Positions 51,238-62,732 of a stretch of DNA of 64,000 nucleotides are shown one piece after another; positions within the stretch are counted from its first letter, which is position 1; each line of letters starts with the position of its first letter. Position numbers and translations under genes: made by a program. The notes below the pieces were generated by a model that worked only from the letters and a program-made list of their open reading frames with translations, was not told where the DNA came from and made no database searches. This DNA is from Rheinheimera sp. 1928-s (GTDB lineage Bacteria; Pseudomonadota; Gammaproteobacteria; Enterobacterales; Alteromonadaceae): the NCBI RefSeq assembly GCF_029269265.1, contig NZ_JARIXP010000003.1, positions 436,641 through 500,640 of the forward strand, in the 5' to 3' direction.

Positions 51238-54200
51238 AGCGCTTTCGCCTCAGTAGCCGCCACACTTTCTTTGCTACTTTCTGTACCGCTGAAATGGCGA
51301 TCAAACCATAAATACACCACAGGAGTGGTAAAGAGTGTCAGCACCTGACTGACCAATAAACCACCGACCATGACCAAACCTAAAGGCTGGCGTAGCTCAG
51401 CACCTGAACCGCTGGCCAACAACAATGGCACTGCACCAAATAACGCCGCCAGAGTAGTCATTAAAATAGGTCGGAAACGCATTAAAGCCGCCTGATAAAT
51501 AGCATCTCGTGGTGACAAGCCCTGATTACGCTGTGCATCCAACGCAAAGTCGACCATCATAATGCCGTTTTTCTTCACCAAACCTATCAGCAGCACTATG
51601 CCGATCACCGCTATTAAATCCAGCGGCTGATCAGCAATCAACAACGCCAGCAAAGCGCCCACAGTAGCTGAAGGCAAAGTCGATAATATGGTGACCGGGT
51701 GAATTAAGCTTTCGTACAAAATGCCCAGCACTATATACATAGTGACCACAGCGGCCAGCACCAGCCAGAGTGTATTACTCAAAGACGCCCTAAAGGCTTC
51801 AGCAGCGCCCTGGAAGGTCAGTTCCACTTCGGCAGGCAGCTGTAATTGCTGCTGCACTTCTTCAATAGCGGCCACAGCTTCACCCAGCGAATAACCTTCT
51901 GCCAGATTAAAAGACAAAGTCACAGACGGGAACTGGCCCTGGTGGTTAATCAGTAACTTAGCAGGTCGTTGTGTCACTTTGGCCACAGCGGATAAAGGCA
52001 CAGGAGTACCAGAGCCAGAGCTGATATAGAGTTTATTCAGCGCATCGACACCGTTAATTTGATCCGGATCCACTTCCAAAATCACACGATACTGGTTGGC
52101 CTGAGTAAATAAGGTGGTTACCTGGCGCTGGCTATAAGCACTTTGCAGCACAGTACTGATTTGCGACACATTAATACCCAAACGGGCTGCGGCTGTGCGG
52201 TCTATGTCGATATAAGCCTGCAGGCCCTGTTGCTGTAAATCATGGGCTACTTCAGATAATTCAGGCCGTTGTTGCAAGGCTTCGACTAAATCCGGTAGCC
52301 ACTGATTCAGTACCTCCTGATCCGGCGTGGTTAAGCTGAACTGATACTGAGTCCGGCTGACTCTATCTTCAATACTCAATTCCTGTACTGGCTGGAACCA
52401 GCCTTTAATGCCAGGCACAACCAAGACTTGTTGCTCCAGCTGGCGGATCACCTCCATAGCCGACAACTCACGTTCGCCATGTTGTTTCAGATTGATCTGA
52501 ATACGGCCACTGTTGATGCTGGTATTGCTGCCATCCACCCCAATAAAAGACGACAAACTGCTGACATCCGGATGCTGCAGAATATTTTCTGCCAGTTCCT
52601 GCTGGCGTGAAGCCATAGCCTTGAACGAGATGTCCTGCGGTGCTTCTGTCACCACCTGGATCACACCACTGTCTTGCAACGGGAAAAAGCCCTTAGGTAC
52701 AGCAAGATACAACAGAGCTGTTAAAGCTACAGTAGCCAACATACTGAACATAGCTAAGGTTTGATGGCGTAACACCCACTGCAAACCCCGGCCATAAGAA
52801 GCAATAATGCGGTCCATCAGACCATTTTGATCATGATGTTCCGGCAGAGTTTTTAATAAACGTGCGCAGAGCATAGGAGTGAGCGTTAAAGACACCACCA
52901 GCGAAATTAAAATAGCGACTGCTAATGTGACGGCGAATTCAAAAAACAACCTGCCTACGACATCGGCCATAAACAGCAGAGGGATCAGCACTGCGATCAG
53001 CGAAAAGGTCAGTGAAATCAGCGTAAAACCTATTTCTTTGGCACCTTTGAGTGCCGCTTCCATAGGAGAAGCACCTTGTTCACGGTGCCGCGCCACGTTT
53101 TCCAGCATCACTATGGCGTCATCCACCACAAAGCCAGTGGCTATGGTCAGCGCCATTAAGGTCAGGTTATTGACGGAAAAGTCCAGCAACACCATCACAG
53201 CAAAAGTACCAATCAAGGATAAAGGCACGGCCAGACTGGGGATAATAGTGGCAGGAATACTGCGTAAAAATGCAAAGGTGACCAAGACCACCAGCACTAT
53301 GGCAAAAACTAATTCTTTTTGTACGTCACGCACTGAAGCTCTAATACTGTGGGTACGGTCTGTTAAGACTTCGACCTTCACAGCCGCCGGCATAGTGGCT
53401 GTCAGTTGTGGTAACAACTCCTGCACTCTGTCGGCTACATCAATAACGTTAGCACCAGGTTGGCGCTGAATATTGACCAATACCGCAGCTTGCTGATTGG
53501 CCCAGGCGGCGAGAAAACGGTCTTCAGCACCATCTTCGATTTTAGCCACATCTTTTAAGCGGATAGGCGCACCTTCGCGGTAGGCAACTATTAACTCTTT
53601 GTATTCCTCTGTACTGCGGATTTGATCATTGGCTTCAAGCATAGTGGAGCGAAATGCTCCATCAAAGCTGCCTTTGGGCTGGTTGGTATTGGCTGCGGCT
53701 ATAGCAGAACGCAAACTTTCCACACTTAAATCCAGACTGGCTAAAGCCGCTGGATTGGCTTTGATCCGAATAGCCGGACGCTGGCCACCCGCTAAGCTCA
53801 CCATACCTACACCAGTCAGCTGAGCTAACTTTTGCGCCATGCGGGTGTCCACTAAATCGTAAACCGCAGGCAAAGGCAGAGTATCGGAGCTGACAGCTAA
53901 GGTCAGAATTGGCGCGTCAGCCGGATTGACCTTGCGGTAGACAGGAGGCGTAGGTAAGTCATTGGGTAGTAATGAAGAGGCTGTATTAATAGCGGCTTGT
54001 ACTTCCTGCTCTGCCACGCCCATATCTACCACTAAGGCAAACTGCAAGGTAATCACAGAAGCACCAGCAGAGCTGTTGGACGACATTTGTTTTAAGCCGG
54101 GAATTTGGCCTAAACGCCGCTCCAAAGGCGCTGTGACAGTTCGCGCCATAATGTCTGGGCTTGCCCCTGGGTTAAAGCTAAATACCTGAATAATAGGGTA

Positions 54201-54326
54201 ATCCACCTGAGGCAAAGCAGCCACAGGCAATAAACGCCAGCTTAAAATACCGGCAATTAAAATAGCCAGCATCAATAATGAGGTGGCAACAGGGCGTAAT
54301 ATAAAAGGCTGGGACAGGTTCATCAT
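51234..54326 (-). CDS. RND multidrug efflux permease (MdtB-like)
   Basis: This 1030-residue RND permease starts [22 protein letters not shown] and carries [20 protein letters not shown] in TM4 and [20 protein letters not shown] in TM11, typical of MdtB-like members. It begins directly after the adaptor stop: the TAA is followed at once by ATGATG. It overlaps the second permease by 4 bases, so all three genes are tightly coupled. With the downstream MdtC-like gene it likely forms a heterotrimeric pump. An outer-membrane TolC partner is not encoded here and must be elsewhere. Confidence 0.93.
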   Translation of the reverse strand: MMNLSQPFILRPVATSLLMLAILIAGILSWRLLPVAALPQVDYPIIQVFSFNPGASPDIMARTVTAPLERRLGQIPGLKQMSSNSSAGASVITLQFALVVDMGVAEQEVQAAINTASSLLPNDLPTPPVYRKVNPADAPILTLAVSSDTLPLPAVYDLVDTRMAQKLAQLTGVGMVSLAGGQRPAIRIKANPAALASLDLSVESLRSAIAAANTNQPKGSFDGAFRSTMLEANDQIRSTEEYKELIVAYREGAPIRLKDVAKIEDGAEDRFLAAWANQQAAVLVNIQRQPGANVIDVADRVQELLPQLTATMPAAVKVEVLTDRTHSIRASVRDVQKELVFAIVLVVLVTFAFLRSIPATIIPSLAVPLSLIGTFAVMVLLDFSVNNLTLMALTIATGFVVDDAIVMLENVARHREQGASPMEAALKGAKEIGFTLISLTFSLIAVLIPLLFMADVVGRLFFEFAVTLAVAILISLVVSLTLTPMLCARLLKTLPEHHDQNGLMDRIIASYGRGLQWVLRHQTLAMFSMLATVALTALLYLAVPKGFFPLQDSGVIQVVTEAPQDISFKAMASRQQELAENILQHPDVSSLSSFIGVDGSNTSINSGRIQINLKQHGERELSAMEVIRQLEQQVLVVPGIKGWFQPVQELSIEDRVSRTQYQFSLTTPDQEVLNQWLPDLVEALQQRPELSEVAHDLQQQGLQAYIDIDRTAAARLGINVSQISTVLQSAYSQRQVTTLFTQANQYRVILEVDPDQINGVDALNKLYISSGSGTPVPLSAVAKVTQRPAKLLINHQGQFPSVTLSFNLAEGYSLGEAVAAIEEVQQQLQLPAEVELTFQGAAEAFRASLSNTLWLVLAAVVTMYIVLGILYESLIHPVTILSTLPSATVGALLALLIADQPLDLIAVIGIVLLIGLVKKNGIMMVDFALDAQRNQGLSPRDAIYQAALMRFRPILMTTLAALFGAVPLLLASGSGAELRQPLGLVMVGGLLVSQVLTLFTTPVVYLWFDRHFSGTESSKESVAATEAKAL

Positions 54327-55523
54327 TTACCCCTTAGACGCGTCCTGGATCACCTCAACTTCACGGTCAGGCCGTAAGCGATCTAAGCCTTCCAGCACCA
54401 CCTTATCGCCTGCGTTTAAGCCTTCCTCCACCGCGACTAAACCGTTATCCACAGCACCTAGTTTCAGCACGCGAATTTGCGCTTTGTTGTTGTCGTCTAC
54501 CATATACACATAAGTACCCTGTGCACCATATTGCACTGCGTCTTGCGGAATGGTCACTGCCGCATTTTGCACCGCCACATTTAAACGCACATTGACGAAT
54601 TGATTCGGGAATAACTCTTCATTCTGATTGGCAAATTCTGCCTTTAACTTCAAAGTACCAGTGGCTATATCAATCTGGTTATCCAGGGTCGTTAAAGTCC
54701 CCTTGGCCAGCGGCATTTGCTCTGCTCTGTCCCAGGCTTCCACCGACAAAGCAACTCCTGCACGAAATGCTGTACGCACTTGCTGCAACTGAGTTTCAGG
54801 AATAGTGAATACCACAGCTATGGGCGAGCTTTGAGTGATAGTGATTAAACCTTCAGCGCTGTTCGCCTGAATTAAATTACCGGGGTCGACAGCACGCAAA
54901 CCTAAACGGCCACTGATAGGCGCTTTAATCTGGGTATAAGACAGTTGCAAAGAGGCAGCATCAATAGCAGCCTGATTCGACTTAATGGCGCCTTTCAGTT
55001 GATTCACTAAGGCTTGCTGCGCATTCATTTGCTGGGCAGCTATGGTATTTTGCTCTTTGAGTTTGGCAAAACGCTCTAAATCCTGCTCCGCACTTTTCAG
55101 CAGCGCGACATTTTGCTCTTTCTGACCTTGAACCTGAGCCAGTTCTGTTTTGTAATCGGCCGGGTCAATCTGAGCCAACAGCTGACCGGCTTCCACTTTT
55201 TCACCTTCTTTGAAATGCACTTGCTGCAATGGCCCAGACACCCGGCTTTGCACCAACACACTATTCAGTGGGGTTACTGTACCAATGGCTTTAATCTGCA
55301 CTTTTAAATCTGTGGATCCAGCTTCAATCACCCTTACAGGCACAGGCATAGCCCATGGATTATTGGCAGCACCAGCCCCTGCAGGACGCGCGCCGCCAGG
55401 TCTTTGCCCAGCGCCAGGTTTGCCCGCAGCAGCAGATTCAGCACCAGGCCAGAACCAATACACAGCAGCAATGGCGACAGCCAAACCAGCAGCTAAAACA
55501 AAAGGCTTTTTAAGCAAAGACAT
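54327..55523 (-). CDS. RND efflux periplasmic adaptor (MdtA-like membrane-fusion protein)
   Basis: This 398-residue adaptor has an N-terminal membrane anchor or uncleaved signal (FVLAAGLAVAIAAVYWFWPG) and an unusual Gly/Pro/Ala-rich linker (about residues 30-57). Next come the lipoyl and hairpin parts (SVLVQSRVSGPLQQVHFKEGEKVEAGQLLAQID, then a long Gln/Leu-rich helical hairpin at about 105-185) and the beta-barrel and membrane-proximal domains. It is the first gene of the three-gene efflux operon. The order adaptor, MdtB-like, MdtC-like equals that of mdtABC. The promoter must lie in 55524-55830. Confidence 0.93.
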   Translation of the reverse strand: MSLLKKPFVLAAGLAVAIAAVYWFWPGAESAAAGKPGAGQRPGGARPAGAGAANNPWAMPVPVRVIEAGSTDLKVQIKAIGTVTPLNSVLVQSRVSGPLQQVHFKEGEKVEAGQLLAQIDPADYKTELAQVQGQKEQNVALLKSAEQDLERFAKLKEQNTIAAQQMNAQQALVNQLKGAIKSNQAAIDAASLQLSYTQIKAPISGRLGLRAVDPGNLIQANSAEGLITITQSSPIAVVFTIPETQLQQVRTAFRAGVALSVEAWDRAEQMPLAKGTLTTLDNQIDIATGTLKLKAEFANQNEELFPNQFVNVRLNVAVQNAAVTIPQDAVQYGAQGTYVYMVDDNNKAQIRVLKLGAVDNGLVAVEEGLNAGDKVVLEGLDRLRPDREVEVIQDASKG

Positions 55524-55830
55524 ACGATAAATCCCTGTAACAAAATTTAGGTTTAGTAAAACGAGCCTACTCTAATTCAGCCTGTGAAGCGCTGCAACGA
55601 AGTGAATGTCAAGATTGAGTAAAGATGGCCTGACATTCGGTCAGAAGTATTTTTACTGCGATGAAAGGCAAAAGGATCAACTGAATAACTACTGACATCA
55701 GGTTTTTAACCCAAAGCAGCTAACGGCGTATCTGCTAACAGATTTTTTCTGCATTCAGCAATCAGGCTACTGACATACAGTTGTCAGTCTGGGTTGCTAA
55801 CCTCAAGCGGTCAAGTAAAAGGAGCGCATC
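55524..55830. promoter_or_regulatory. Divergent control region of the efflux and SnoaL/WYL operons
   Basis: These 307 bases contain no gene. The main feature is the palindrome at 55769-55788, described separately. A second TGACAT half-site lies near 55696. A good ribosome site (AAGGAG) precedes ATG 55831. Promoter elements for the efflux operon are expected at the left end, but I cannot point to a clear one. Confidence 0.5.
55769..55788. promoter_or_regulatory. Palindromic operator upstream of the SnoaL/WYL operon
   Basis: ACTGACATACAGTTGTCAGT has perfect 7-base arms with a 6-base spacer, 43 bases before the SnoaL-like gene. Autoregulation by the WYL regulator at 56190 is the simplest reading. 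Confidence 0.6.
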
Positions 55831-56154
55831 ATGACTATGTTAGATACTGCAATTGATCGTTATTTTTCAGCGACTAATACCAGAAATAATCAACTGGCGG
55901 CTGAGTGCTTTGATCCAGACGCTTGTGTGTTTGACGAAGGCCAGCAATTGACAGGGCTGGAGTCTATCAGGCATTGGTTACAACATACCCAACAAAAATA
56001 TCAGCCCGTGGTGCAGGTGCTGGCAACACAACGCAGTTACGGTGAAGTCTGGGTAAAAACACAAGTATCAGGCCAGTTTCAGGGTAGCCCAATACAGCTA
56101 AACTATGTATTTGCCTTGCAAGATGGCAAAATCAGCCGTCTGATGATCCGTTAA
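55831..56154 (+). CDS. SnoaL/NTF2-like small protein
   Basis: This 107-residue protein has the NTF2/SnoaL-like cone fold pattern: an N-terminal helix IDRYFSATNTRNNQLAAECFDPDACVFDEGQQLTGLESIRHWL, then strands ending VWVKTQVSGQFQGSPIQLNYVFALQDGKISRLMI. Such proteins bind or isomerise small molecules, but most have no known role. AAGGAG lies at good spacing before the start. It is followed after 35 bases by a WYL-type regulator. A YafY/WYL regulator paired with a SnoaL or VOC protein is a common two-gene unit. Confidence 0.9.
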   Translation: MTMLDTAIDRYFSATNTRNNQLAAECFDPDACVFDEGQQLTGLESIRHWLQHTQQKYQPVVQVLATQRSYGEVWVKTQVSGQFQGSPIQLNYVFALQDGKISRLMIR

Positions 56155-56189
56155 TTTTTCCTGTTCTGAGCCCATAGAATGAGAGTCCG

Positions 56190-57125
56190 ATGAACCGAAT
56201 TGATCGCCTGCTGGCGCTGATATTGTATTTACAAAGTCGCCGAACCTGCACAGCCGAAGCCATGGCAGAACACTTTGGGTTAAGTGTTCGAACTATTTAC
56301 CGTGATATTGCTGCTTTGGGTGAAGCTGGAGTGCCTATTCTGGCTGAAGCCGGGGTTGGCTATAGCCTGATGAAAGGTTATTTGCTGCCACCGGTGAATT
56401 TCTCCGAACAAGAAGCTTATGCACTGTCGACGGGCGTAATGCTGGCGCAGCGCATGACCACCCATAGCTATAACGAAAAAATGCAGTCCGCTTTGGACAA
56501 AATTAAAGCCGTATTACCTGGTGAAGCTAAACATCGGCTGGAAGTTCTGGCCAAAGGCATGGCAACACCCCATACAGAACATCCGCAACAGGCCGATTTG
56601 TCAGTGTTGCAACAAGCCATAGCACGGCAACAGCTGTTGAGTTTTGACTACCAGAACGTCAGCCAAACCCCAAGCAGCCGACAAGTGGAAGCGGCAGGTT
56701 TAGTGTTTTACCTTGGTCGCTGGCATCTGATTGCCTGGTGCAGACTGCGACAGGACTACCGCGATTTTCGCACCGACCGTATGCAAAACCTGCGAATACA
56801 CAGCGACAAGTTTCAGGCCAGAACCAACTTTGATGCCAAAGACTTTTTACAGCATGGCACAGCCCCAGCCCAACTGACTGCGCAAGTGCTATTTGCCCAT
56901 ACAGCAGCAGACAGAGCCAGGCGAGAGTGGTGGCAAGGTATTACCACAGAGCAACAAAGCGCAGAAGGCGTAGTGATGACGCTGAACTGCAGCAACTGGC
57001 TTTCATTAGCCTGTTGGTTGCTGTCCCTTGGCATAGCCGCAAAAGTATTGGCTCCGGAAGCACTAAAACTAGAAATGCGCCAACAAAGTCAGGCCATTTT
57101 AGCTTTGTATTCCAGCTTGTCTTAA
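56190..57125 (+). CDS. YafY-type HTH/WYL-domain transcriptional regulator
   Basis: This 311-residue regulator has an N-terminal HTH of the DeoR-like HTH_11 type (RIDRLLALILYLQSRRTCTAEAMAEHFGLSVRTIYRDIAAL) followed by GEAGVPILAEAGVGYSLMKGYLLPPVNFSEQEAYAL, the standard linker of YafY proteins. A WYL domain starts about residue 135, with YLGRWHLIAWCRLRQDYRDFRTDRM. WYL domains can sense ligands such as oligonucleotides or small molecules. It follows the SnoaL-like gene, and the palindrome at 55769 is the likely operator. The stop overlaps the convergent response-regulator stop by two of three bases. Confidence 0.92.
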   Translation: MNRIDRLLALILYLQSRRTCTAEAMAEHFGLSVRTIYRDIAALGEAGVPILAEAGVGYSLMKGYLLPPVNFSEQEAYALSTGVMLAQRMTTHSYNEKMQSALDKIKAVLPGEAKHRLEVLAKGMATPHTEHPQQADLSVLQQAIARQQLLSFDYQNVSQTPSSRQVEAAGLVFYLGRWHLIAWCRLRQDYRDFRTDRMQNLRIHSDKFQARTNFDAKDFLQHGTAPAQLTAQVLFAHTAADRARREWWQGITTEQQSAEGVVMTLNCSNWLSLACWLLSLGIAAKVLAPEALKLEMRQQSQAILALYSSLS

Positions 57126-57556
57126 GTGGGGGTATTGCTTTTCAGTTGCCGTAACAGGTCGTCTTGTTGCTTCAGTTTTAGCTGAGTTTTTATTCTGTGT
57201 TGTAAAGTAACCCTATTCACTGGCTTGATCACAAAGTCAGCACCTCCAGCTTCCCAGCACTGCGTTTCTTCTTCCTGACTTTGTAAGCCAGTGACAAAAA
57301 TCACCGGAATTTGCATCAGTTCAGGCTGCTGTTTCAGTAAGCGGCAGGTGGCTAAACCATCCAGATCTGGCATCACCACATCCAGCAGAATTACATCCGG
57401 GGGATTACTTTGACAAAGGCTGATCGCCTGAGCACCAGAAGTGGCCATAAAAATCTGGTAGTCGGCATTCAACATTTGATGAATGATTTGGATATTCACC
57501 GGCTGATCATCCACCACCAGCACTTTTGCTTTGGGTTGTAACGGCTCAGGACTCAT
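57122..57556 (-). CDS. Single-domain response regulator
   Basis: This 144-residue protein is a receiver domain only. It has the acidic pocket [14 protein letters not shown], the phospho-accepting Asp in [14 protein letters not shown] and the conserved Lys in [16 protein letters not shown], so it is functional. I chose ATG 57556, which overlaps the last codons of the hybrid kinase gene with TGTCTG upstream; an in-frame start at 57565 is also possible. It is the last gene of the HPt/kinase/regulator operon. It may take the phosphoryl group from one of the HPt domains, or act as a sink. No output domain exists. Confidence 0.9.
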   Translation of the reverse strand: MSPEPLQPKAKVLVVDDQPVNIQIIHQMLNADYQIFMATSGAQAISLCQSNPPDVILLDVVMPDLDGLATCRLLKQQPELMQIPVIFVTGLQSQEEETQCWEAGGADFVIKPVNRVTLQHRIKTQLKLKQQDDLLRQLKSNTPT

Positions 57557-60500
57557 CAGACACACCTTTTAGTTGAGCGGAATACTGTTCAGTGTACAGC
57601 AGCGCTTGGGCAAAATTTAATTGCTCTAAAGCGCTTTCCAGTTGGGTTGAAAGCCTTGGATCGATGTTTTGCAGCATATTTTTCAGCACAGCAAACTGAT
57701 CCAAAGCACTCATATTAAAGCTGTGTAGCGACTGTTGCAGTTGCTCTAGTTGCACAGTCAGCTCTGTTTCTGTCAGCATCACAGCAACTGAAGATGCTTC
57801 TGTTGCTGGTGCTGTTTCTGCTAATAACACAGGAGCAAAAGCAGCAAAAGCTTGCGCGTCAGCAACAAACTTCGACAGCACTCTGGGTAAATCCAGCGCC
57901 GTTTTTTGTTTAATGGATTGCTCAATAGCTGCTGCGGGTTCAGATAAACAGACAATACCTAAAGCACTGGCAGAGCCTTTCAGCGAATGCGCCAGCAAGT
58001 ACAGTTCTTTTTCTGTCAAAGCAGACGCTTCAGCCTGCAGTTTGACCAGCGCGGCATCCAGCTCCATCACAAAGGATTTCAGCGTTTTATGATACACAGC
58101 CACCGAATTACCTAAGCGGTTTAACGCCGAAGTCAGTTGCACACCTTGTTGTAAAGCCGCATCAACCAAAGCCGGACTGAGCAATTGCTGTTGTTTTTCC
58201 TCGACAGGCAAATTAGCGTCAACAGGAGCTTTTGACCATTTTAAAATGGTGTTAACCAAGGTATCTATGGCAAAGGGCTTGGCCACATGATCGTTCATCC
58301 CAGCATCCAGGCAAGCCTGCTTATCCGATTGCATCGCATTGGCGGTCATGGCTACTATAGGCAAAGTCAGCATAGTGGCTTTGCTGCGAATACGTCTGGT
58401 GGTTTCATAACCATCCATATCCGGCATCTGAATATCCATCAGTACCAGATCGTATTTATCCGGCTGTTGCTCCAACATCGCCAGGGCAAAAGTGCCACCC
58501 GGCGCTATATCCACTAAAGCGCCTTCATGGGCCAATAACTCGGAGGCCACAATCTGATTGGTTGGGTTATCTTCCACCAGCAGCAGTTGCAATCCGTTTA
58601 AACGGCTTTGCCGTGGTGCAGCATCCTGCAGCGCATTGGAAAACATTTGTTTGCCCGCCAGCGCATCCAGCACAGCATCCAATAAACGACTTGGGGTGAC
58701 AGGTTTGACAATAAAACCATTCAGCAGATGCTGACTGTGTTCATCCAGCTGTTTTTGCGCCAGACATTCGCGACCATGAGCAGTGACCATAATCACCACT
58801 GGCATATCCGGACCTTGCACAATCTGGCGAATTTTTTCTGCCGTTTGCCAACCATCCAGGCCCGGCATCAGCCAATCCAGCAACACCAGTTTGTAGCTGT
58901 TGTTCTGTTGCAGCAGCTCCAGCGCCTGCCCGCCGCTGTGGGCTAAATCCACCTCACAGCCATAATGCCGCATCACTTCAGAGAGGATCTGCCGTGACTG
59001 CTGGTTATCATCCACCACCAGCACTTTTAGATCCTGTAATAAAGATAAATCAGCCTGAGCAGCGTTCAGGCTGAGGCAGTTAAACCAAAGTTCAAACTCA
59101 AAACTGCTGCCAGCGCCCTGCTTGCTATCCACCGACAGTTGGCCTCCCATCAGCTCTACCAGACCTTTACTGATCGCCAGACCTAAACCTGTGCCACCAT
59201 AACGACGGCTAATCGAAGATTCTGCCTGACTGAAGCTCTGGAAAATCAACGACAGCTGTTGTTCTGTCATGCCAATGCCTGTGTCCTGCACTTTAAACTT
59301 AATTTTGGCCGCTTCCGCCGTGCGCTCCGTGACTTCCAGACTAATAACCACTTCGCCTTTTTCGGTGAACTTGATGGCATTGCCTGTCAGGTTCAGCAGC
59401 ACCTGCTTCAGCCTCAGGCTGTCACCTACCACTAATTGGGGTAAATCCTCGTCAAACTGATACAGCACTTCCAAATCTTTACTGCCCAGATTAGCCGACA
59501 AAATGGTGCCTAAATCTTCCATCAAAACAGCCAACTCAAAACTGTGACTGTCCATTTCCAGCTTGCCGGCTTCTACTTTGGAGAAATCCAGAATATCGTT
59601 CAGAATGGCCAGTAAAGACTTAGCCGCTATTTCGGTCTGACGAATATAATCTTCCTGCCGACGGGTTAAGCTGGTTTGCTGCACCAGTTGTAACATGCCC
59701 AAAATAGCATTCATTGGCGTACGGATTTCATGGCTCATAGTGGCCAAAAAAGCGGACTTCGCATTATTAGCCGCATCAGCCTGCTGCCGTGCCTGCGCCA
59801 GTTCCTGCTCTCTTTTATGCTGTTCAGAGCGATCCCGCGCCACCAGATAAAAATAATCCTGCTGCTCAAAACGGATCCAGGACAAATTTACGGACAAAGG
59901 TATAGTGACGCCTTCTGTATTTTCAAATTGGGTTTCAAACTGCACACTGCGTTTTTTCTCCTCACTTTGAGTCAGCTGCAGTTGCCTGTCACCCACTAAC
60001 TGCATGGCTAAATCAGCCAGGCTTAACTGGCCGGCACAGCAAGCCAAAGCGGCCGGATTGGCTTTAATTACATCGGCCTTGTCGTTTAACCAGAAGACTA
60101 AATCCGTACTTTGTTCTGTTGACACTTTTGCCAGCGCCAACTCAAATTCCAGCTCTTTTTGCAGCGTTAAATCCCGGGCTATACCTAAATACCCCACCAC
60201 CTGTTTTTGCTGATCCAGTAAAGCCGTGACCGCAACTTGCACAGGGCAACGACTGCCATCTTTACGAATATAAGTCCACTCTCTGTTATCGGTTTGGCCT
60301 TGTTTGGTTTTTTCAACCAACACAGTTAAATCCGCCTCAACCTGATGACCCAGCTGTGCTGTCAGTTGCTGAGAATACTCCGCCATTTCAACAGGGTCAT
60401 GAATGATGGCAGGGCCATAACGACCAATAACTTCAGCTTCTTTATACTGCAACATAGCTTCTGCTGCAGGGTTAAAAGAGGTAATCATGCCATTCAGATC

Positions 60501-62030
60501 CGTGGTGATAATGGCATAGTTGGCGTTTTGTAAAATGCTTCGTTGTAAGGTAGATACGCGCTCAATTTCAGCGGTTCGCAATTCCACCTGATGTTCCAGC
60601 TCTTCGTTGGCTTGTTGCAGTTTTTGTTCAGCCAGTTTGATATGACTAATATCGTTAACCGTCAAAGCCGAACCTATAAATTGACCTGTTTCGTCCAGAA
60701 TGGGCGAAAGATTAAGCGACACCGGATACAGCAAGCCGGATTGATGCTGACGTACACTTTGGATATACCGGATCTTCTGGCCTTTACGGACCTCTTGTTC
60801 CAAATGCCGTTGTTCGTCCAGATGAGTGGCCGGCACTATAAGCTCGCTGATAGTGCGCCCCATAGCCTGAGATTCGGTGTAACCAAACATTTGTTCTGCC
60901 GCAGGGTTCCAACTGCTGATCAATCCCAGCTGATCCGTACCTATCACCGCCTCATTGGCATTCTCTACTATGGCCGCCAACACTGCTCTGTGCCTGGTAA
61001 GCTGTAAACGCCTCGAGAGAGTGAGCTGTACAAAAGCAAAGATGACAATCAGCAAAGCAGTAATACTCAGGCTGGTGTAATACAAATTTAGTGGTTTTGG
61101 CAGCTTCAGTCCGCTGACAAACTGAGGCGTTGCCTGTAACCGTACCTGCCAGTTACGACCAAAAAGCGACAATGTATGTTCGGCCTGATAATCAGGTAAA
61201 ACAGCATCTGTTACGGTTTTTGTATAAAAGGCCTGCTGAGGATCAAAAGCAATATCAATCACCTCCAGTTGCACTTCCTCTGCTCCCGCCATTTTTATAC
61301 TGGATAAGATTTCATCTATGGTTAAAGGCGCATAAGCCAGCCCATATAACTGCTGATAGCGAGCTTCAGCAGTTTCAGGTGCTTTACCTTGCAGATAAAT
61401 CGGCATCAACAACAAAAAGCCCTGAGACTTCTTGTTTTGCGCCTGCACCAACGTCACTGGCTCTGTAATTACAGCTTTGTTTTCCCGTACAGCTTTTAAC
61501 GCAGTTTGGTAACGCAATTGTTCTGAGGCAATATCAAAACCTATAGCTTCCTCGTTGTCAGCCATAGGTTCTATGTACTGGATCACAAACAAATCATGGT
61601 TATGGCTATTTTGCTGACGAAAGCTAAAAGCATCGCCATTTTCAGCTTCAGCCTTTAGTAAAAACTGCGGCAACTCGGCCGGTGTCACTTTACGGATAAT
61701 GCCAAAACCACGGGCTCCGGGAAACTCCAGGGTCAAATCTCGGCTTTGGCTGTAAGACAGTATATTCGGATAGCTAAAATGCTCAGCACCGGCACTCAGC
61801 ACAGCGCCACGTACCCCACGTAAACCATATTGGTAAATGGTCATCTTTTCGACTATCGCATCCGCCAGCTGATTGGCTTTTACCTCTAAGCTTTGCTGAA
61901 TTCGCTGCTGGTTTTGCTCCTGCAGGCGCTGTTGCAAATAGTCAGAGACCCAAAATCCTGTTCCTGCAAACAACAGCATCGGCAATAAAGTTGCAATCAG
62001 CTGTTTCAGGTTGCGTTTCAGCCAGACCAT
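57546..62030 (-). CDS. Hybrid sensor histidine kinase (CHASE-PAS-HisKA-HATPase-REC-REC-HPt)
   Basis: This 1494-residue inner-membrane hybrid kinase has TM1 (about residues 12-30), a periplasmic CHASE domain (about 70-270, with [13 protein letters not shown] and [20 protein letters not shown]) and TM2 (about 320-340). Three PAS domains follow (about 350-460, 500-620, 640-760), then HisKA with the phospho-His in [16 protein letters not shown] and a HATPase domain with [19 protein letters not shown] and [12 protein letters not shown]. Two receivers ([12 protein letters not shown] with [20 protein letters not shown] with [11 protein letters not shown]) and a C-terminal HPt with [14 protein letters not shown] complete it. 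All key residues are present. It overlaps the HPt gene by one base. It is probably the input of a multistep phosphorelay; CHASE ligands are extracytoplasmic small molecules, here unknown. Confidence 0.95.
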   Translation of the reverse strand: MVWLKRNLKQLIATLLPMLLFAGTGFWVSDYLQQRLQEQNQQRIQQSLEVKANQLADAIVEKMTIYQYGLRGVRGAVLSAGAEHFSYPNILSYSQSRDLTLEFPGARGFGIIRKVTPAELPQFLLKAEAENGDAFSFRQQNSHNHDLFVIQYIEPMADNEEAIGFDIASEQLRYQTALKAVRENKAVITEPVTLVQAQNKKSQGFLLLMPIYLQGKAPETAEARYQQLYGLAYAPLTIDEILSSIKMAGAEEVQLEVIDIAFDPQQAFYTKTVTDAVLPDYQAEHTLSLFGRNWQVRLQATPQFVSGLKLPKPLNLYYTSLSITALLIVIFAFVQLTLSRRLQLTRHRAVLAAIVENANEAVIGTDQLGLISSWNPAAEQMFGYTESQAMGRTISELIVPATHLDEQRHLEQEVRKGQKIRYIQSVRQHQSGLLYPVSLNLSPILDETGQFIGSALTVNDISHIKLAEQKLQQANEELEHQVELRTAEIERVSTLQRSILQNANYAIITTDLNGMITSFNPAAEAMLQYKEAEVIGRYGPAIIHDPVEMAEYSQQLTAQLGHQVEADLTVLVEKTKQGQTDNREWTYIRKDGSRCPVQVAVTALLDQQKQVVGYLGIARDLTLQKELEFELALAKVSTEQSTDLVFWLNDKADVIKANPAALACCAGQLSLADLAMQLVGDRQLQLTQSEEKKRSVQFETQFENTEGVTIPLSVNLSWIRFEQQDYFYLVARDRSEQHKREQELAQARQQADAANNAKSAFLATMSHEIRTPMNAILGMLQLVQQTSLTRRQEDYIRQTEIAAKSLLAILNDILDFSKVEAGKLEMDSHSFELAVLMEDLGTILSANLGSKDLEVLYQFDEDLPQLVVGDSLRLKQVLLNLTGNAIKFTEKGEVVISLEVTERTAEAAKIKFKVQDTGIGMTEQQLSLIFQSFSQAESSISRRYGGTGLGLAISKGLVELMGGQLSVDSKQGAGSSFEFELWFNCLSLNAAQADLSLLQDLKVLVVDDNQQSRQILSEVMRHYGCEVDLAHSGGQALELLQQNNSYKLVLLDWLMPGLDGWQTAEKIRQIVQGPDMPVVIMVTAHGRECLAQKQLDEHSQHLLNGFIVKPVTPSRLLDAVLDALAGKQMFSNALQDAAPRQSRLNGLQLLLVEDNPTNQIVASELLAHEGALVDIAPGGTFALAMLEQQPDKYDLVLMDIQMPDMDGYETTRRIRSKATMLTLPIVAMTANAMQSDKQACLDAGMNDHVAKPFAIDTLVNTILKWSKAPVDANLPVEEKQQQLLSPALVDAALQQGVQLTSALNRLGNSVAVYHKTLKSFVMELDAALVKLQAEASALTEKELYLLAHSLKGSASALGIVCLSEPAAAIEQSIKQKTALDLPRVLSKFVADAQAFAAFAPVLLAETAPATEASSVAVMLTETELTVQLEQLQQSLHSFNMSALDQFAVLKNMLQNIDPRLSTQLESALEQLNFAQALLYTEQYSAQLKGVSDES

Positions 62031-62599
62031 TATCCGGGTTCCTTGTGATTTATTTTGTGTATTAAACGCTTTGCCACAGCGATAAAATCCAACGCCATCA
62101 TATCCTGCTCCATCAGTACAAACTCATCAGGTCCCAGATAACGGATCCAGCCCGCTCTTTGTTGCTGAAATAAGCTATAGGCCTGCATATCACAATTTTC
62201 AAGGTGTTGAATATACAGCTGAACATCAGGCAAGCTGCTGTCTGTGGCCTGTTCAAACTGGCTCATCCATAACTTTAATGCGACAGAAGTTTGTTCCAGA
62301 CAATCCAGATACAAAGCAAAGTCAGTGGCAGAGGGCAACTCACCACTTTGCTGCAAAGCCAGCTCCAGCGGTCGTGATAATTCAGGTAAATCTATGGCGC
62401 CTAAAGTTGCATAACTGCCCCGCAACTTGTGCAAGGTATGTTCCACAGCTTTATGATTTTGTTGCTGGTATGCCTGGGTAAGTTGCTGTATTTCAACAGG
62501 GGTTGAGGCAATTAATTGAGCTACAGCCGGAGACAAATGCAAAAAGGCATCATTAGAAAAGCCGATCAACTGTTCCAGCACACTAAAATTAAACAACAT
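62030..62599 (-). CDS. HPt (histidine phosphotransfer) domain protein
   Basis: This 189-residue protein has an N-terminal HPt domain whose His lies in [15 protein letters not shown], as in phosphotransfer proteins, within the first 110 residues. The C-terminal 80 residues (ILQ-rich, with [29 protein letters not shown]) have no family I can name. It is the first gene of the operon, and its TAA overlaps the kinase ATG by one base. The kinase also has its own HPt, so two phosphotransfer routes exist. The protein may pass phosphate to the single-domain regulator or the divergent REC-GGDEF protein. Confidence 0.87.
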   Translation of the reverse strand: MLFNFSVLEQLIGFSNDAFLHLSPAVAQLIASTPVEIQQLTQAYQQQNHKAVEHTLHKLRGSYATLGAIDLPELSRPLELALQQSGELPSATDFALYLDCLEQTSVALKLWMSQFEQATDSSLPDVQLYIQHLENCDMQAYSLFQQQRAGWIRYLGPDEFVLMEQDMMALDFIAVAKRLIHKINHKEPG

Positions 62600-62732
62600 A
62601 TTGAGCTACTCTGACGCTTTCTCACAGCATAATGGGCTTTGGCTGAAAAATCCCGCGCTTTGTCCAGTTAATTTTGTCTGGTTAATTTTTCCGTCTACAC
62701 TCAAAAGTGGGCATAAAACAGGGAAGTACCAG

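Noticed and set aside
52879-53469. 196-codon plus-strand open frame opposite the MdtB-like gene
   Set aside because: Antisense shadow rich in Ser/Thr/Lys; the minus-strand RND reading carries all conserved motifs.
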